A stretch of 64,000 nt of DNA from Gymnogyps californianus (GCF_018139145.2 NC_059474.1:43542344-43606343), one strand, 5' to 3'; positions 21,638 through 34,353 are shown, counted from the stretch's first letter. The notes: generated by a model from the sequence alone, not told the origin. Numbers and translations are program-made.

Positions 21638-22318
21638 AAGAGTTAATGTCTGTCAATGTCTCAAACATTGTAGAGGTCTGCATGAGGAAGAGGGCCATTA
21701 GCAGGAAGTTGGCTGGCATGGACACAGGGGGTGTGCCGGAGGGTGTGCAGTCCTGTGTTCTGGCAGAACCAGCCTGGTAACCCACCACATATGGCCAGAG
21801 GCCACACAAAGCTTATCTGAGGAGGGGGCTTGTAGCTCCTTGGAAAGTCCCTAAGACCACCACCCCAATGGGCCGCACATGCTCAGTAGGTGAAGAACCC
21901 TCTGGAACACTACCATGTATGTTGAGAACTGTCTAGAATGAACCCATATAAGTCTTCAAGAGGCGTGACTGTGGACGGAGATTTAGACTATAAAAGACAC
22001 AACTGCAAAGAGCCGGGCGCGCGCCCATCACCGGAGGATTGCCACGCTCGTCGCCGACATCGCGGGATCCAAGGGTGGTGACTTATCTGTTTTCTTTCCC
22101 CCCCTCTTTCTTTTCTTTTTTTTCCTTATTCCTCTCTTTTCTCTCTTCTTGTGAACGTTTTGCTGCAACCCACGCTGCCCACTGTTATGCCTTCCGCAGT
22201 TTGGATTGTTCGAATAAAGCGTTCAAAGTGATCGTTTGGTGTCGTTTCACCTTAATTTAGCCCGGGGGAATCCCAGAACCTCTACGGCCCTCTGGTCTGT
22301 CCGGTCCGGGTCGTAACA
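21625..22318 (+). repeat. 3' LTR of the provirus
   Basis: This 694-bp copy matches the 5' LTR base for base by eye, except for one extra T in the T run near 22116-22123. TATA lies at 21989-21995 and AATAAA at 22213-22218. It is followed by the TGGCA duplication. The sequence just upstream (CACGGGGTGG) is only weakly purine-rich, so the polypurine tract is not clear. Confidence 0.95.
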
Positions 22319-22323
22319 TGGCA
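22319..22323 (+). repeat. 3' target-site duplication of the provirus (TGGCA)
   Basis: Identical to 13949-13953. It marks the original host integration site. Confidence 0.9.
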
Positions 22324-25300
22324 TCACTCTGAATTACGCTTCATGTATATGAATGCAAACAGCAGAATACCTGTAAAGTTCTCAAAAATACGATTGCCAT
22401 GGAAAGTGAAATGAACTACATATTGTGAAAAGCAGATGAAAGAACTTGCATAGGAATTTAAAGAGAAGTTTAGTAAACAGAGCTGTACTTTGAAGCATAA
22501 GGAGCCCTTGCAAGGGTCCATATAAAAAAAGGCATCGCATGTGCTTCTTTCACCCTTAAAATGTATGAAAATGCTTTCTTTTAACTTTGCCCTAGGAGTT
22601 CTTCTCTTAGCAATTTCCCTCTAGCCGTTTCTCTTTGATAGCTCAGAAGGCTAAAGTAATTAGCATTTATAAGAAAAAACCTAAGCTTTAAATATGTTCA
22701 CTATACGAAGGAAATATTTGTATCAACCAAGACAGATTTCTGCTGACCTAGAAAAACTGCCTGTAGTCCAGCACTATATGAACTATTTCTTTATTTTGGC
22801 TTTTTTTAATGAATGTTAGGCTGTTCAAAGGAGAATTAGGATGTTTTGTGGAGAGAATTAATTTATGCCTGAGGCAAATGTGAACTTACAGAATATAGTG
22901 GATCTGTGATATATTCAGGAAGTTATGTGGTGAGGTAGTGGAAATACAGATGAGTGGAAATGAGTCCTCCTAGGAGTTGTTTTCTTACGCTTAAGCAGAA
23001 TTGTTCTGAATACTACTTAAAACATTCTCCTGGATGTTTTGCATAGTGTTCAAAAATGCCTTATTTTATTAATTTCAACAAAATCCACTTTTGCTAGAGA
23101 GCCATAACAGAGGAAAAAGGTATTCCTTTGAGAAAATATACACAGAAAGGAAAAAAAAAATAAGAAGGTGCCATAAACCACATAATTATCCCAGCAGTAA
23201 GGTTCCTAAAGCTGCTGCCTAAAATAGTATTGCAAAATGAAAAGGAAACAGTCACCAAATTTCTTCACTACTAATTTGTGTAGATGGCAGCAATGTTTCA
23301 TAGCATTCTTGGTACAATGGTGTTCCAGTTTAAAATTAATATGGTTCTCTGGAAATACAGCTATATAAGGATGAACTCTTGGTTCTGATTAACACAGTAT
23401 TTTATTACTAACTTTATTAGTTTCATGGCAGATAAATCATATAGACATGTAATTTATCCGATAACAGTTTCAAAATAAATCAGATAATTATACATATAGA
23501 ATTTACTGCAAGCACTTCAAGGATTTGATACGTTTTATGAAGAACATTTAAGGATTACTTTAATTATACAATGAAATGCTCACTATGATCCCATAGACAG
23601 CACATTACTTTTTTAGTGAAATGTATATAAATAAAATATGAAATATTGTGAATTTCAGCAATTTGTTAAGCCCAGCTCTGTTTGGAAGCTGTAGCTGTAA
23701 CTTTCTACATTGATGCCTAGTTTAAATATTATACATCTTGTCATGTGTTGTAAGTTATACCCAGACCAGCATATACAAGGAATCAGTGGTTATAGACCAC
23801 TGATTTACAGACGCTTGTAGAAAACATAATGAATGTATGATTTCTTGTATGCTAAGCCATCAAATTACAGCACTGTTTCCATTATGCAAGCACTTGATCT
23901 TGCAGAGGAAGGAACATTTCTCTACTGCATGCTTGTATTGATAATGGATGTTGCTCATCTCCCATGCAAGCTCTCAGAAAGAAGCAAAGTGGCTGTGGGT
24001 GTGTGCGTGGGGCAACTACAATTTATCTAGAGAGCGTAGCTTATTTTGTGAGCTTTGGTTTCTTGTGAGGAACTTTTCTGTTGTAATGACATGCTTAAAT
24101 CCGTTAGCACGTCTCCCACCATAAAGACTGAGAAATACAATTAGCAAGTTGTTTACAGCAGAGCTGCAACTGCTGTGACTAAAGTGTTATTGATAGAATG
24201 AATCAACTTCTGTGAGAATTGTTTTCCAAAGATGAGTTTAATAAAGGTTTGATATGGTGCTATAACTTAGCCTTGATTAGGTACAATGTAAGGCTCAATA
24301 TTATTGCTTCACTGTCAAATTACTTCACATAAAAGTGACATGATATTTTGCCTACATTATTCCAGACAGTTAAGCCTGTTCTTACCACTTTTAATCCTGA
24401 GCAGTTCCACTAGCCTTAGAGCCTAGAAGCTGCTTGATGCTAAGCACTGTTGAAATTTCATTTATTTGGATGCCTGAATCTGAAGGAAGGAATGATAATA
24501 ACTTCCATACTTAAGGTAGAGCAATTTTCTGCTTGGGAGTGAAGTCAAAAGGACATAAGTGAAATGTGGTGCGTGCAGCAGAAGAAAGAGTAAAATTAAT
24601 GCTGCCTCTTTAATAGCCTAGCGCCAGTTGTCTGTTTTCTAAAATCTTTGCCAATGCTGATAGTCACAGCTCATGCATAAACAGGAGTTGATTTTATCTG
24701 GCTTGTGCATTTTGTGTGTGTGTTCTCCTTGTTGCCCTAGTAACTGGAGTAAGGTTGGCACTAGCATATGCACTTTCATCTGAAAAAGTAATATTATTTA
24801 TATCTACTGTGCCTAAGGAGGAAAGCTTAGAGACATAGCCAACAACATAAGCCTAACTTTCCAAAGTTGGCCATAAAAAGTAAGAATCATCTTAAACCCC
24901 TCCCCAGTGTTGAGAACATGGCTCTTTTCTGTGATAATTTGAGGTTATGATTTCTATATTTTGGTCATCATTTTCAGCGTTGTGATAAAGAATTGATAAA
25001 ACCCCAAAATCAACTTTGGGATGCCTGGTTTGTGTTCTTAGATATGCAACCAATGGGCTGAGGCCCCATGGGGAAGTTAACGTACCTGTTTGTGCCTCCA
25101 TCTTCCCCTCTATAAGTGGGTATAACGATACCTTTTATAATGTTACTTAGATGCTGTTCATGAAAAGCATTAACAACTGATATGCACATATGGCTTTATC
25201 TTGTATGCAATATATTATCCTGTGAATATAAATAACTCACAAAGCAGGAGGCAGGAAAGACTACATTAGACTGAAAATAAACAGTATGAGCTCAATTTCC

Positions 25301-25425
25301 AGTATCTCCACGGCAAGGAAGATATGACTCCTGTTTCTTTTATTGTTGAGAGGCAAATGAAAACTCCGTTTATGATTGGTCTGATCTCCATATTGAAAGA
25401 TCACCATTAATTTTTGCGCACAGTC
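22324..25425. other. AT-rich host DNA
   Basis: Nothing gene-like. A MIR-like fragment in reverse orientation lies at about 25050-25190. Confidence 0.5.
25050..25190 (-). repeat. MIR-like SINE fragment, reverse orientation
   Basis: Words such as TGCCTCCATCTTCCCCTCTA, TAAGTGGGTATAACGATACC and, downstream, TTAGATGCTG and ATGAAAAGC follow the antisense order of the MIR core. The fragment is diverged and its ends are unclear. Confidence 0.35.
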
Positions 25426-26020
25426 TGTGCTGGTTTTGGCTGGGATAGAGTTAATTTTCTTCACAGGAGCTAGTATGGGGCTATGTTTTGGATTTGTGCT
25501 GAAAACAGTGTTGATAATACAGGGATGTTTTTGTTACTGCTGAGCAGTGCTTACACAGAGTCAGGGCCTTCTCTGCTCCTCACACCACCCCACCAGTAAG
25601 TAGGCTGGGGGTGCACAAGAAGCTGGGAGGGGACACAGCCAGGACAGCTGACCCCAGGTGACCAAAGGGATATTCCAGACCATATGATGTCATGCTCAGC
25701 ATATACAGCTGGGGGAAGAAGAAGGAAAGGGGGGATATTCGGAGTGATGGCGTTTTGTCTTCCCAAGTAACTGTCATGCATGATGGAGCCCTGCTTTCCT
25801 GGAGATGGCTGAACACCTGCCTACCGATGGGAAGCAGTGAATGAATTCCTTGTTTTGCTTTGCTTGTGTGCGTGGCTTTTGCTTTGCCTGTTAAACTGTC
25901 TTTATGTCAACCCACGAGTTTTCTCACTTTTACTCTTCCGATTCTCTCCCCCATCCCACGGTGGGGAGTGAGCGAGCAGGTGTGTGGTGCTTGGTTGCCG
26001 GCTGGGGTTAAGCCACGACA
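25426..26020 (+). mobile_element. Solo LTR, ERVL-like family 1, copy 2
   Basis: This 595-bp copy starts TGTGCTGGTTTTGGCTGGGA and ends TTAAGCCACGACA. It shares both ends with copy 1 but has a different centre without the ATT-rich stretch, so it is another subfamily. No clean 5-bp duplication is visible (CAGTC before, CATTT after), which suggests decay or a rearranged end. Confidence 0.8.
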
Positions 26021-27359
26021 CATTTGAAGGCAATGTAGCCTCCAGTCTACAGAATTTATGTACTTCCAAACAAAATTTTCATTGTCCTCTGTATGTAGAA
26101 TCTTATTTTTAAGCCTGAGGATGTATACAACCATACAGAGTTTTCATCATGTAGAAACTTGCACAACTTGGATTACACTTCCTTCTCATTCTTTCCAAGC
26201 TTATTACATTTACCAAAACGCCTGTCCTGGTTTTGGCTAGGATAGAGTTTCTAAGAAGAAAATTAACTCTATCACAGCTGAAGCCAGGACAACGGCTTAT
26301 ATGTTCCTCCAGTATTTAGGTACTCAAATGAACATCTCTCCACAGAAAGTAGCTATTACTGCATGATGCTGGGAAACCCATTTGTCAGATCTATTTAATC
26401 AATATTTTATAGTTATTCCTTTACACTTACTCTCTTTTAAGGATTTTTAAAAAAAATACACAAATCCTTTTGTTTATCTGTCAATAAGAGACCTACCCAG
26501 TAACACTGTCTTTGCCTTTTGTTGATGCTGTGCAAAATCTCTAATTAATGTTCCCGTCAGTAACCTCAGTAGCACTCAGTCCAAGTTCTGCAAATTCTGT
26601 CATCAAAACTGTAGTCAGTGAATCTTTTTTCTCTATTCTACTTTTTTCTTTTTTGTATTGCATACTGCTTCAAAATATTGTACAGATGACTCAAGTAAAC
26701 ATTGCGGCCATTTGCCTTGAATACTGTAGTCTGTTTCTGATCCAATATCTGTGCTCTGACATTTTCCTCGTCACTGACTGATTGACTGAAGGTTTCGCAG
26801 AAGAGGCTATAATTTGAATACAGCCTTGTGTTTATACTCATGATAGCTGTTTATCTTTGAACCTTAACTACCCAAAACTTTGATTAGAGATGTTTTTATG
26901 TTTCTCTGGCCCTAACATATGTAAGAGTCATGCATTAACTTCCCTTGGCAAAGTACAAAAGCCAGGCAGGACAAAAAGGAGTGTCTTCGTATCCTTCAAC
27001 AATACTCCTGCTTTTCACCATACAGTGGGATTAGTTGTTCCAGTCGATGATGAAACAGGTTGTGAGAGACTGTGAGCTTCTGCATCCTTGTGCCAGCGGC
27101 TAAGGTTGGAGGTGATAGTAACAAGTGTGGACACAGGAGTGTAACTGGCTGAATGAATCTGCTGCAGTACTACCAAGCAGAAGCAGAAGCATTCAGAAAG
27201 ATTCAGCTGGTGTAAGTATTGTTAGATTTTGAAAAACAAACCCACGATAATACTCATCTTGGTTTTGGCTGTTCCTCTAACATATGAGGACTAAGAATAA
27301 AATTTTAAGCTATGTGAGGGCTTTGAATAAGTAACATTGCTATTGGGGTGCCTGCCTTA
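26021..27359. other. AT-rich host DNA around the foldback element
   Basis: Apart from the 69-bp foldback at 26223-26291, no gene or repeat was recognised. The sequence at about 27060-27360 just before the CR1 could include further CR1 5' sequence, but I cannot show it. Confidence 0.4.
26223..26291. mobile_element. Foldback element made of two inverted family-1 LTR 5' ends
   Basis: Bases 26223-26249 match the first 27 nt of the family-1 LTR in + orientation. Bases 26250-26291 are the first 42 or so nt of the same LTR in reverse. The arms pair at 22 of 27 positions, so both outer ends read TGTCCTGG...CCAGGACA. The near-identical 5-mers ACGCC (26218-26222) and ACGGC (26292-26296) flank it and look like a target-site duplication. 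This implies it moved as a unit with two LTR-type 5' termini. Confidence 0.7.
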
Positions 27360-27372
27360 GCCACCTTCCCAG

Positions 27373-28020
27373 GTGCCTTTGCATAATAGGTATGAGGTTC
27401 TGCAAGTGGAACCGAACAATAACAAGGACAATGGTTCATCTAGCTTGGAGGGGTCACTGAGGTTAAGTCGGCCCATGCCCTGCTTCAAAACTGCTTCCAT
27501 AAAGAAAAAAAGACGAGTCATTATCATAGGACACTCCCTTCTGAAGGGAACAGAAGGCCCAATATGCAGACCAGACCCGCTTCTTAGGGAAGTCTGCTGC
27601 CTCCCTGGGGCTTGGGTTAAAGATGTGAAGAGAAAGCTTCCTACCCTGGTACGGCCCTCAGATTATTATCCATTATTGATTTTTCAGGTAGGCAGCGATG
27701 AAGTTGCAACAAGAAGTCCAAAGGCAATCAAGAGAGACTTCAGGGCCTTGGGGTGACTGCTTAAGGGATCAGGAGCACAAGTAATGTCCTCCTCTATCCT
27801 TCCAGTTGCGGGGAATGATGAGGGAAGAAACAGGAAGAGCCAGCAGATCAATACCTATCTCCAAGCCTGGTGTCACCAGCAGAATTTGGGGGTTTTTGAT
27901 CATGGGTCGGTTTACATGGCACCAGGCCTGCTGGCAACAGATGGGGTACACCTGTCTCAAAGGGGGAAAAGGATCTTTGCACAGGAGTTAGCAGGGCTCG
28001 TTGAAAGAGCTTTAAACTAG
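27373..28020 (+). pseudogene. CR1 ORF1 with SGNH-esterase domain, one premature stop
   Basis: One frame covers the region but is cut by TGA at 27754-27756. Before it, RRVIIIGHSLLKGTEGPI carries the esterase nucleophile block (GHS in place of GDS), and FQVGSDEVATRSP fits the following blocks. After the stop, LLATDGVHLSQRGKRIFAQE supplies the catalytic Asp-x-x-His. In CR1 this protein binds RNA and carries an esterase fold of uncertain role. The ORF overlaps nothing and ends 62 nt before ORF2. The start is not certain because the 5' end of the element may be missing. Confidence 0.75.
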
Positions 28021-28082
28021 GTCTGAAGGGGGAAAGGAATAAAACCAGGCTTGCTAGAGATAAGCCTGGGGGCAGCACGCCA

Positions 28083-31040
28083 ATGTTTCAGGGACGGTGT
28101 GCTAGCGAGGTCCTTCGGTCTGCCATCTCAGTGGAGGTAGGGGATGGAGATCCATGCGGCAGCAAAGATGCAAGGGTTATTGATGTGTTAGAAACCATGG
28201 AAGCGCCTGAGAATGGTCATGTAGGAATTAGGGCTTCTCCCCCCAAAAAGGTGGCGGGATCAATAGCCCAGCTGAAGTGCATCTACACCAATGCCTGCAG
28301 CATGGGCAACAGACAGGGGGAGCTGGAAGCCATTGTGCAGCAGGAAAACAATGACACAGTTGCCATCACGGAAACATGGTGGGACGACTCGCACAACTGG
28401 AGTGCTGCAATGGATGGCTATAAACTCTTCAGAAGGGATGGGCAAGGAAGGAGAGTTGGTGGGGTAGCCCTGCATGTTAGGGAGTGTTTTGATTGTCTAG
28501 AGCTTGATGATGGTGACAATAGGGTTGAGTGTTTATGGGTAAGAATCAGGGAGAAGGCCAACAAAGCAGATATCACAGTGGGAGTCTGTTATAGACCACC
28601 CAACCAGGATGAAGAGGCAGACGAAATATTCTATAAGCAGCTGGGAGAAGTCTCACAATCGCTAGTCCTTGTTCTCATGGGGGACTTCAACTTACCAGAG
28701 GTCTGCTGGAAATACAATACAGCAGAGAGGGAACAGTCTAGGAGGTTCCTGGAGCATGTGGAAGATAACTTCCTGACACAGCTGGTGAGTGACCCAACAA
28801 GGGAAAGTGCCCCGCTGGACCTGTTGTTCGTGAACAGAGAAGGACTTTGTGGGTGATGTGATGGTTGGAGGCCATCTTGGGCATAGCGATCATGAAATGA
28901 CAGAGTTTTTGATACTTGGAGAAGTAAGGAGGGGGGTCAGCAGAACTGCCATCTTGGACTTCGAGAGGGCAGACTTTGGGCTCTTTAGGAGGCTGGTTGA
29001 TAGAGTCCCTTGGGAGGCAGTCCTGAAAGGCAAAGGAGTCCAGGAAGGCTGGACATTCTTCAGGAAGGAATTCTTAAAGGTGCAGGAGCAGGCCGTCCCT
29101 ACTTGCCAAAAGGTGAGCCGGCAGGGAAGAAGATTGGCCTGGCTGAACAGAGAGCTTTGGCTGGAACTCAGGAAAAAAAGGAGAGTTTATGACCTTTGGA
29201 AGAAGGGGCAGACAACTCAGGAGGACTACAAGGATGTCGTGAGGTTATGCAGGGAGAAAATTAAAAGGGCCAAAGCCCAACTAGAACTTAATCTGGCTAC
29301 TGCCATAAAAGACAATAAAAAAGGTTTCTATAAATACATTAGCAACAAAAGGAGGGTTAAGGAGAATCTCCATCCTTTGTTGGATGCAGGGGGAAACATA
29401 GTGACAAAGGCTGAGGAAACGGCTGAGGTACTTAATGCCTTCTTTGCCTCAGTCTTTAATACTAAGACCAGTTGTTCTTGGGGCACCCAGCCCCCTGAGC
29501 TGGAAGACAGGGGCAGGGAGCAGAATGAAGCCCCCGTAATCCATGGGGAAATGGTTAGTGACCTGCTACACCACTTAGACACACACAAGTCTGTGGGGCC
29601 AGATGGGATCCACCTAAGGGTACTGAGGGAGCTGGCGGAAGTGCTCACCAAGCCACTTTCCATCATTTATCAGCAGTTCTGGCTAACCAGGGAGGTCCCA
29701 GTTGACCAGAGGTTAGCAAATGTGACACCCGTCTACAAGAAGGGCCAGAAGGAGGATCCGGGGAACTACAGGCCTGCCAGTCTGACCTCAGTGCCAGGGA
29801 AGGTTACGGAGCAGATCATCTTGAGTGCTATCACATGGCATGCACAGGACAACCAGGTGATCAGGCCCAGCCAGCATGGGTTTGTGAAAGGCAGGTCCTG
29901 CTTGACTAACCTGATCTCCTTCTATGACAAAGTGACCTGCTCCGTGGATGAGGGAAAGGTTGTGGATGTTGTCTGCCTAGACTTAAGTAAAGCCTTTGAC
30001 ACTGTTTCCGACAGCATTCTCCTGGAGAAACTGGCTGCTCATGGTCTGGACGGGTGTACTCTTTGCTGGGTAAAAAAACTGGCTGGACGGCCGGGCCCAA
30101 AGAGTTGTGGTGAATGGAGTTAAATCCCGTTGGCGGCCGGTCACAAGTGGTGTTCCCCAGGGCTCAGTATTGGGGCCAGTTCTGTTTAATATCTTTATCA
30201 GTGATCTGGACAAGGGGATCGAGTGCACCCTCAGTAAGTTTGCAGACGACACCAAGTTGGGCAGGAGTGTTGATCTGCTTGAGGGTAGGAAGGCTCTACA
30301 GAGGGATCCGGACAGGCTGGATCAATGGGCAGAGGCCAATTGTACGAGGTTCAACAAGGCTAAGTGCCAGATCCTGCATTTGGGCCATAACAACCCCATG
30401 CAATGCTCAGGCTTGGGGAAGAGTGGCTGGAAAGCTGCCTGGTGGAAAAAGACCTGGGGGTGTTGGTCGACAGCTGGCTGAATATGAGCCAGCAGTGCGC
30501 CCAGGTGGCCAAGAAGGCCAATAGCATCCTGGCTTGTATCAGAAATACTGTGGCCAGCAGGACTAGGGAAGTGATCATCCCCCTGGACTCGGCACTGGTG
30601 AGGCTGCACCTCGAATACTGTGTTCAGTTTTGGGCCCCTCACTACAAGAAAGACGTTGAGGTGCTGGAGCGTGTCCAAAGAAGGGCAACGAAGCTCGTGA
30701 AGAGTCTAGAGCACAAGTCTTATGAGGAGCGGCTGAGGGAACTGGGGTTGGTTAGCCTGGAGAAAAGGAGGCTCAGGGGAGACCTTATCTTCACTACAGC
30801 TACCTGAAAGGAGGTTGTAGCAAGGTGGGTGTCAGTCTCTTCTCCCAAGTAACAAGCGATAGCACGAGAGGAAATGGCCTCAAGTTGCACCAGGGGAGGT
30901 TTAGATTGGATATTAGGAAAAAGTTCTTCACTCAAAGGGTTGTCAAGCATTGGAACAGGCTGCCCAGGGAAGTGGTTGAGTCACCATCCCTGGAGGTATT
31001 TAAAAGACGTGTAGACATGGCGCTTAGGGACATGGTTTAG
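28083..31040 (+). pseudogene. CR1 ORF2: APE endonuclease and reverse transcriptase, frameshifted
   Basis: This ORF encodes the nicking endonuclease and RT used in target-primed reverse transcription. Endonuclease: TNACSMGNRQGELEAIV, ITETWWDDSHNW, LVLMGDFNLPEVCW, and the catalytic His in [71 protein letters not shown] and FADDTKLG. The frame changes near 28846, 30090-30105, 30395-30420 and 30790-30800, giving the frame path 0-1-2-1-0, and the last piece stops at TAG 31038. All key RT and endonuclease motifs are recognisable, so decay is moderate. Confidence 0.85.
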
Positions 31041-31133
31041 TGGGGGACTTGGTAGTGCCAGATTAACGGTTGGACTCAATGATCTTAAGGGTCTTTTCCA
31101 GCCTAAACAATTCTATGATTCTATGGTTCTGTG

Positions 31134-34100
31134 ATGGTGACAGAAACATAGCAGAACAGGTAATATGGCTTTGAAAGTCATTTGGGAAGAAGACACTGAA
31201 CAGAAAATATGGTGTGGGCAATTAAAATTCACTTCATACTTACATGGTAACAGAAAAAGACCTACATGGTAGATGTAGGGCAGCACATTGGAAAAAATGC
31301 ATTAATTTTTGTCTTGCTGAACCAGCACTTCAGTCATCATTTTATGTAATTATATTTCTGAATATTTTTAAAGACTGCCTCGTGAATCCTGTAAATTGTT
31401 AATTCTGGCAAAGAAGGATTTGAGGACATCACAAATGTTAATAATCCCATGAGGAAATCATTAGAAAAATGATGTTGATCTTAATTAATGATTTACAGTT
31501 GGTCTTTACTTACCAGCATAATGGATTTGATCTTGCTAAGGCTTGTATTAGGCACTACGGCTCCTTATGACTCCTCCTGATGTGTATAATAAGAAAAAAT
31601 AACTGAAGACATTAAGAATTCTATGAAACAAGCTGCTGATTGAAAATCAGGTTTGCTGAAGTCCTCCTATCACAGAGGATCCATTAACCTTCCTCTAAGA
31701 TTTAAAAATTGCTGACTCTTCTCTGATTTTTGGGGGCTGACATCTGTTCTCTTGATTCTGGCTTCTGAGTAGGTATTTCTTCTCAGCACATTCACATTTC
31801 TAAACTGCTCAGCAGAGAGTCACTTCTGTTTCCTTGTAAGGAAGGCTACGGACAGGAGGTAGAGATAGCAATCCTGTTTCATAGTACAGCTGAAGCTAGG
31901 TCATTAAGAAAAAAAGTCAGTATCTGAGCAATCTTTCCTCTTTCAATAATGATTCACAGGGTTTTCAAGAAATTATGTGGATGGACATCTGTATTGTATC
32001 AGAACTTCAGAAGAAAAAAAAAGTTTAAACAAACACCACTGAAGGTAGTCTATAGCCGGGGGTGTAATTTGCACCCAGCTTGCCTGGCACCGTTGAAGCA
32101 ACTCGTGTCTGCCTGGCGCAGCTCTTAACTTGCCTTGGCGGGAGGAATATCTGCGTTTGATAACGCTTCTGCTTGTAAGTGCAGTAAGTGCTCTGAACAC
32201 TAATGTAGCATTGACTGGTGTTGGTGTGAGCTTCTCTCGCTCTCCTCCTCTCTCTTGTTAGGAGAGCATTTTTTCAAAAATTTGAAGCAAGTGTTATTTG
32301 CCTTCAGCCAGACATTCGCACCACTATGGCTCCCCTTTCAGGCTGGTGCATTTGGGCGTCTTTAGCTGGTGCAGAAAAGCTCTGTGAGAGGCATATATAC
32401 AGCTCAAAAGTGTAAAGCAGTCTGAGTCAAGATGATGCAGCTGGTTTTAGTCAGAGGTGGGCCTTGAATTTATTAGGCAGCTAGCCTAACCAGCCTCACC
32501 ACCAGGTTGAGAGATGGTGGGGAGCTGACAGCAAGGATTGCAGGGGAAGGGTTACAGCACAGACCCTTGTATGCCCTCAGCCTAGTCTGGATGTGGAATG
32601 CTCCAACAGCAATCCAGTAGGTCTAACGCTGTTTGAGAAGTAGCATATAGTCTATTAATCAGATCACTAAGAGTAAATTATGTTATTAGTCAAGGTTTAA
32701 CCATGAAAGAATCGTTTTATTTTATCCTGTTCATGTAAGGATGAAAACATTTCTGTGATGAGAATGGGTATGGAAGGAGAGCACACACAATCACATTTCA
32801 GAATATATTTTTCAAACATATTTGGTTGCTTTAGTTGGTTTTTAGTTGTTATTTATTTGCTTCAGTGTTTTCCTCTTCAGGAGGATGACAGCCTAAATGC
32901 ACAGGGTGACATTGCCTGTGAAATTCTCCTCATCCTCCCTGCTTCTGTTGCCAAAGCACTTTCTGCTGATCCTCCACTCCCTTTACCTGGCAGGGTGTGA
33001 GAAATACAGAGAAAAAACAGCTTTGTGAATCCTGCTATTTCTTGGTCAGCCTGGAAAACGTGAACTTCCTTTCCAGCCCTGTAAAGGATTTTTTTTTTCC
33101 CCCCAGCAATGATTAGGCAATGGGAAATCACAGGATAATAGTTTACTGTTGAGTTCTTAGTTCCTCCCCTCGTCGTGAAATCTTCTTAATTACCTCTTCT
33201 GTTGTGTCTCAATTAGCATGCATCTTTCAGCTTGCCTGGCTTCTGTCACAACTCTCTGAAGATACAATGGTAAAACTTCATAATCACCTTACTTGACTCA
33301 CTTATTCTTCTATAAGCTTCTTAAAAAGACAAATATGTTACCATGGATAATTAAACAGGGAAAGACGATGTTGACATCCATGTACAATTAACTTCACTGG
33401 GGTCCTTTCTGAGGACCCTGTCGTGGTAATAAATGCCCATTACTAGAAATCTAGCAATGGTCTTTGTGCCTTGTGCAGATCACTCGGAGCCAGGAGCTTC
33501 TTACTCTCAGGGGATGGATCAAGATTTAAGAGCCCTGAAACTATTTTAAAGGAGATGAGACCAGTTCCAGTTAAAGTTGTTCAGTGCCTTTTCCAGCCGA
33601 GGACAGCCACCATCCCCAGCACACTAGTTAGCTACTGACCGCTAGCAGTCGGCAGTGTTGATAGCTCATGCTTTCTGACACAGGATGGCTCAGCTGCTGC
33701 ACTGTGAGCTTCATGCAGATCTCCCCTATCATCCCAAAATTTTTCAGCTGCTACCGATTGTCCCAGGAGTGCAGTGTAAACCCAGCCCCCCGTCAGCATT
33801 GTTTCATGAGTGTAGAAAGAGCATGGCACATAGTGAAATTAAATTTCTTTCACGAAGGACTGTCCTCCTCATCTTCCATACCTACTGATGCTGTAGCTAG
33901 TGTCAGGGTCTGTGCTGCTGACAAACTCACTATGAGAGCTCCTTACAGGGCCTAATACACAGCAACTGACTTACTTAGAAATACAGTTTTGAAATCATAG
34001 CTACCTATTTGTGATGATTAATATTACCACTCAGCATTATGTCGTTTTGTCAGTTATTCTGTCTAGAAACGTCTTGAAACAGCTGAGTAGGGTTTAGAAT

Positions 34101-34348
34101 AGCAAAAGAAGAATTGAGGGAATCTGTGAATTTTCCTTTAAATTTCATAATTACTTATTGATATCTGGCTGCTTCTACAATGGAAGGATTCTTACAGTTT
34201 GGGGGGAAAGGCCTGAAGAAATTGTGATTTGATCTTCAGTAGGAGACTCTCGGTTCTGCAGGTACTGACACCTTGATCATTTAAAAGCAACACTTAACAT
34301 GCTACAATTAAGGGGAATTTGATATGTTGTCAGACCTTAGGAAAATAT
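31134..34348. other. Host DNA, no clear gene
   Basis: AT-rich with a GC-richer patch near 32040-32200. At 32881 a good acceptor (TTTTCCTCTTCAG) is followed by an open frame of 39 codons (EDDSLNAQGDIACEILL...) to TGA at 32998. It could be an exon, but no strong donor or homolog is seen. Nothing else was recognised. Confidence 0.4.
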
Positions 34349-34353
34349 AATAC

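Larger units (their letters stand above)
13954..22318 (+). mobile_element. Complete endogenous retrovirus (provirus), recently inserted
   Basis: This is an 8,365-bp provirus with the order LTR - tRNA-Ser primer site - gag - (-1 frameshift) - pro-pol - env - LTR, bounded by TGGCA duplications. The LTRs are 693 and 694 bp and, compared by eye, differ only by one T in a homopolymer. Gag and env are single uninterrupted frames. Pol is continuous except for one frame change in RNase H near 18250-18262. The 5-bp duplication, serine primer and a Gag without zinc knuckle suggest a class III (ERV-L/ERV-S-like) element, although most ERV-L elements lack env. Subfamily assignment needs a phylogeny. Confidence 0.95.
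27360..31133 (+). mobile_element. CR1 LINE, nearly full length
   Basis: About 3.8 kb carrying ORF1 (esterase) and ORF2 (endonuclease-RT). It ends in the CR1 tail of octamers ATTCTATG, ATTCTATG, GTTCTGTG (31110-31133) without a poly-A tail. Most genomic CR1 copies are short 3' fragments, so one reaching into ORF1 is uncommon. The 5' boundary is set where ORF1 homology begins and may be too far right. Both ORFs are broken, so the copy is inactive. Confidence 0.85.

Noticed and set aside
32881..33000. Open frame after a strong acceptor on the plus strand
   Set aside because: Only 39 codons, with no clear donor and no compatible neighbours. It is mentioned in the stretch entry but not called a gene.
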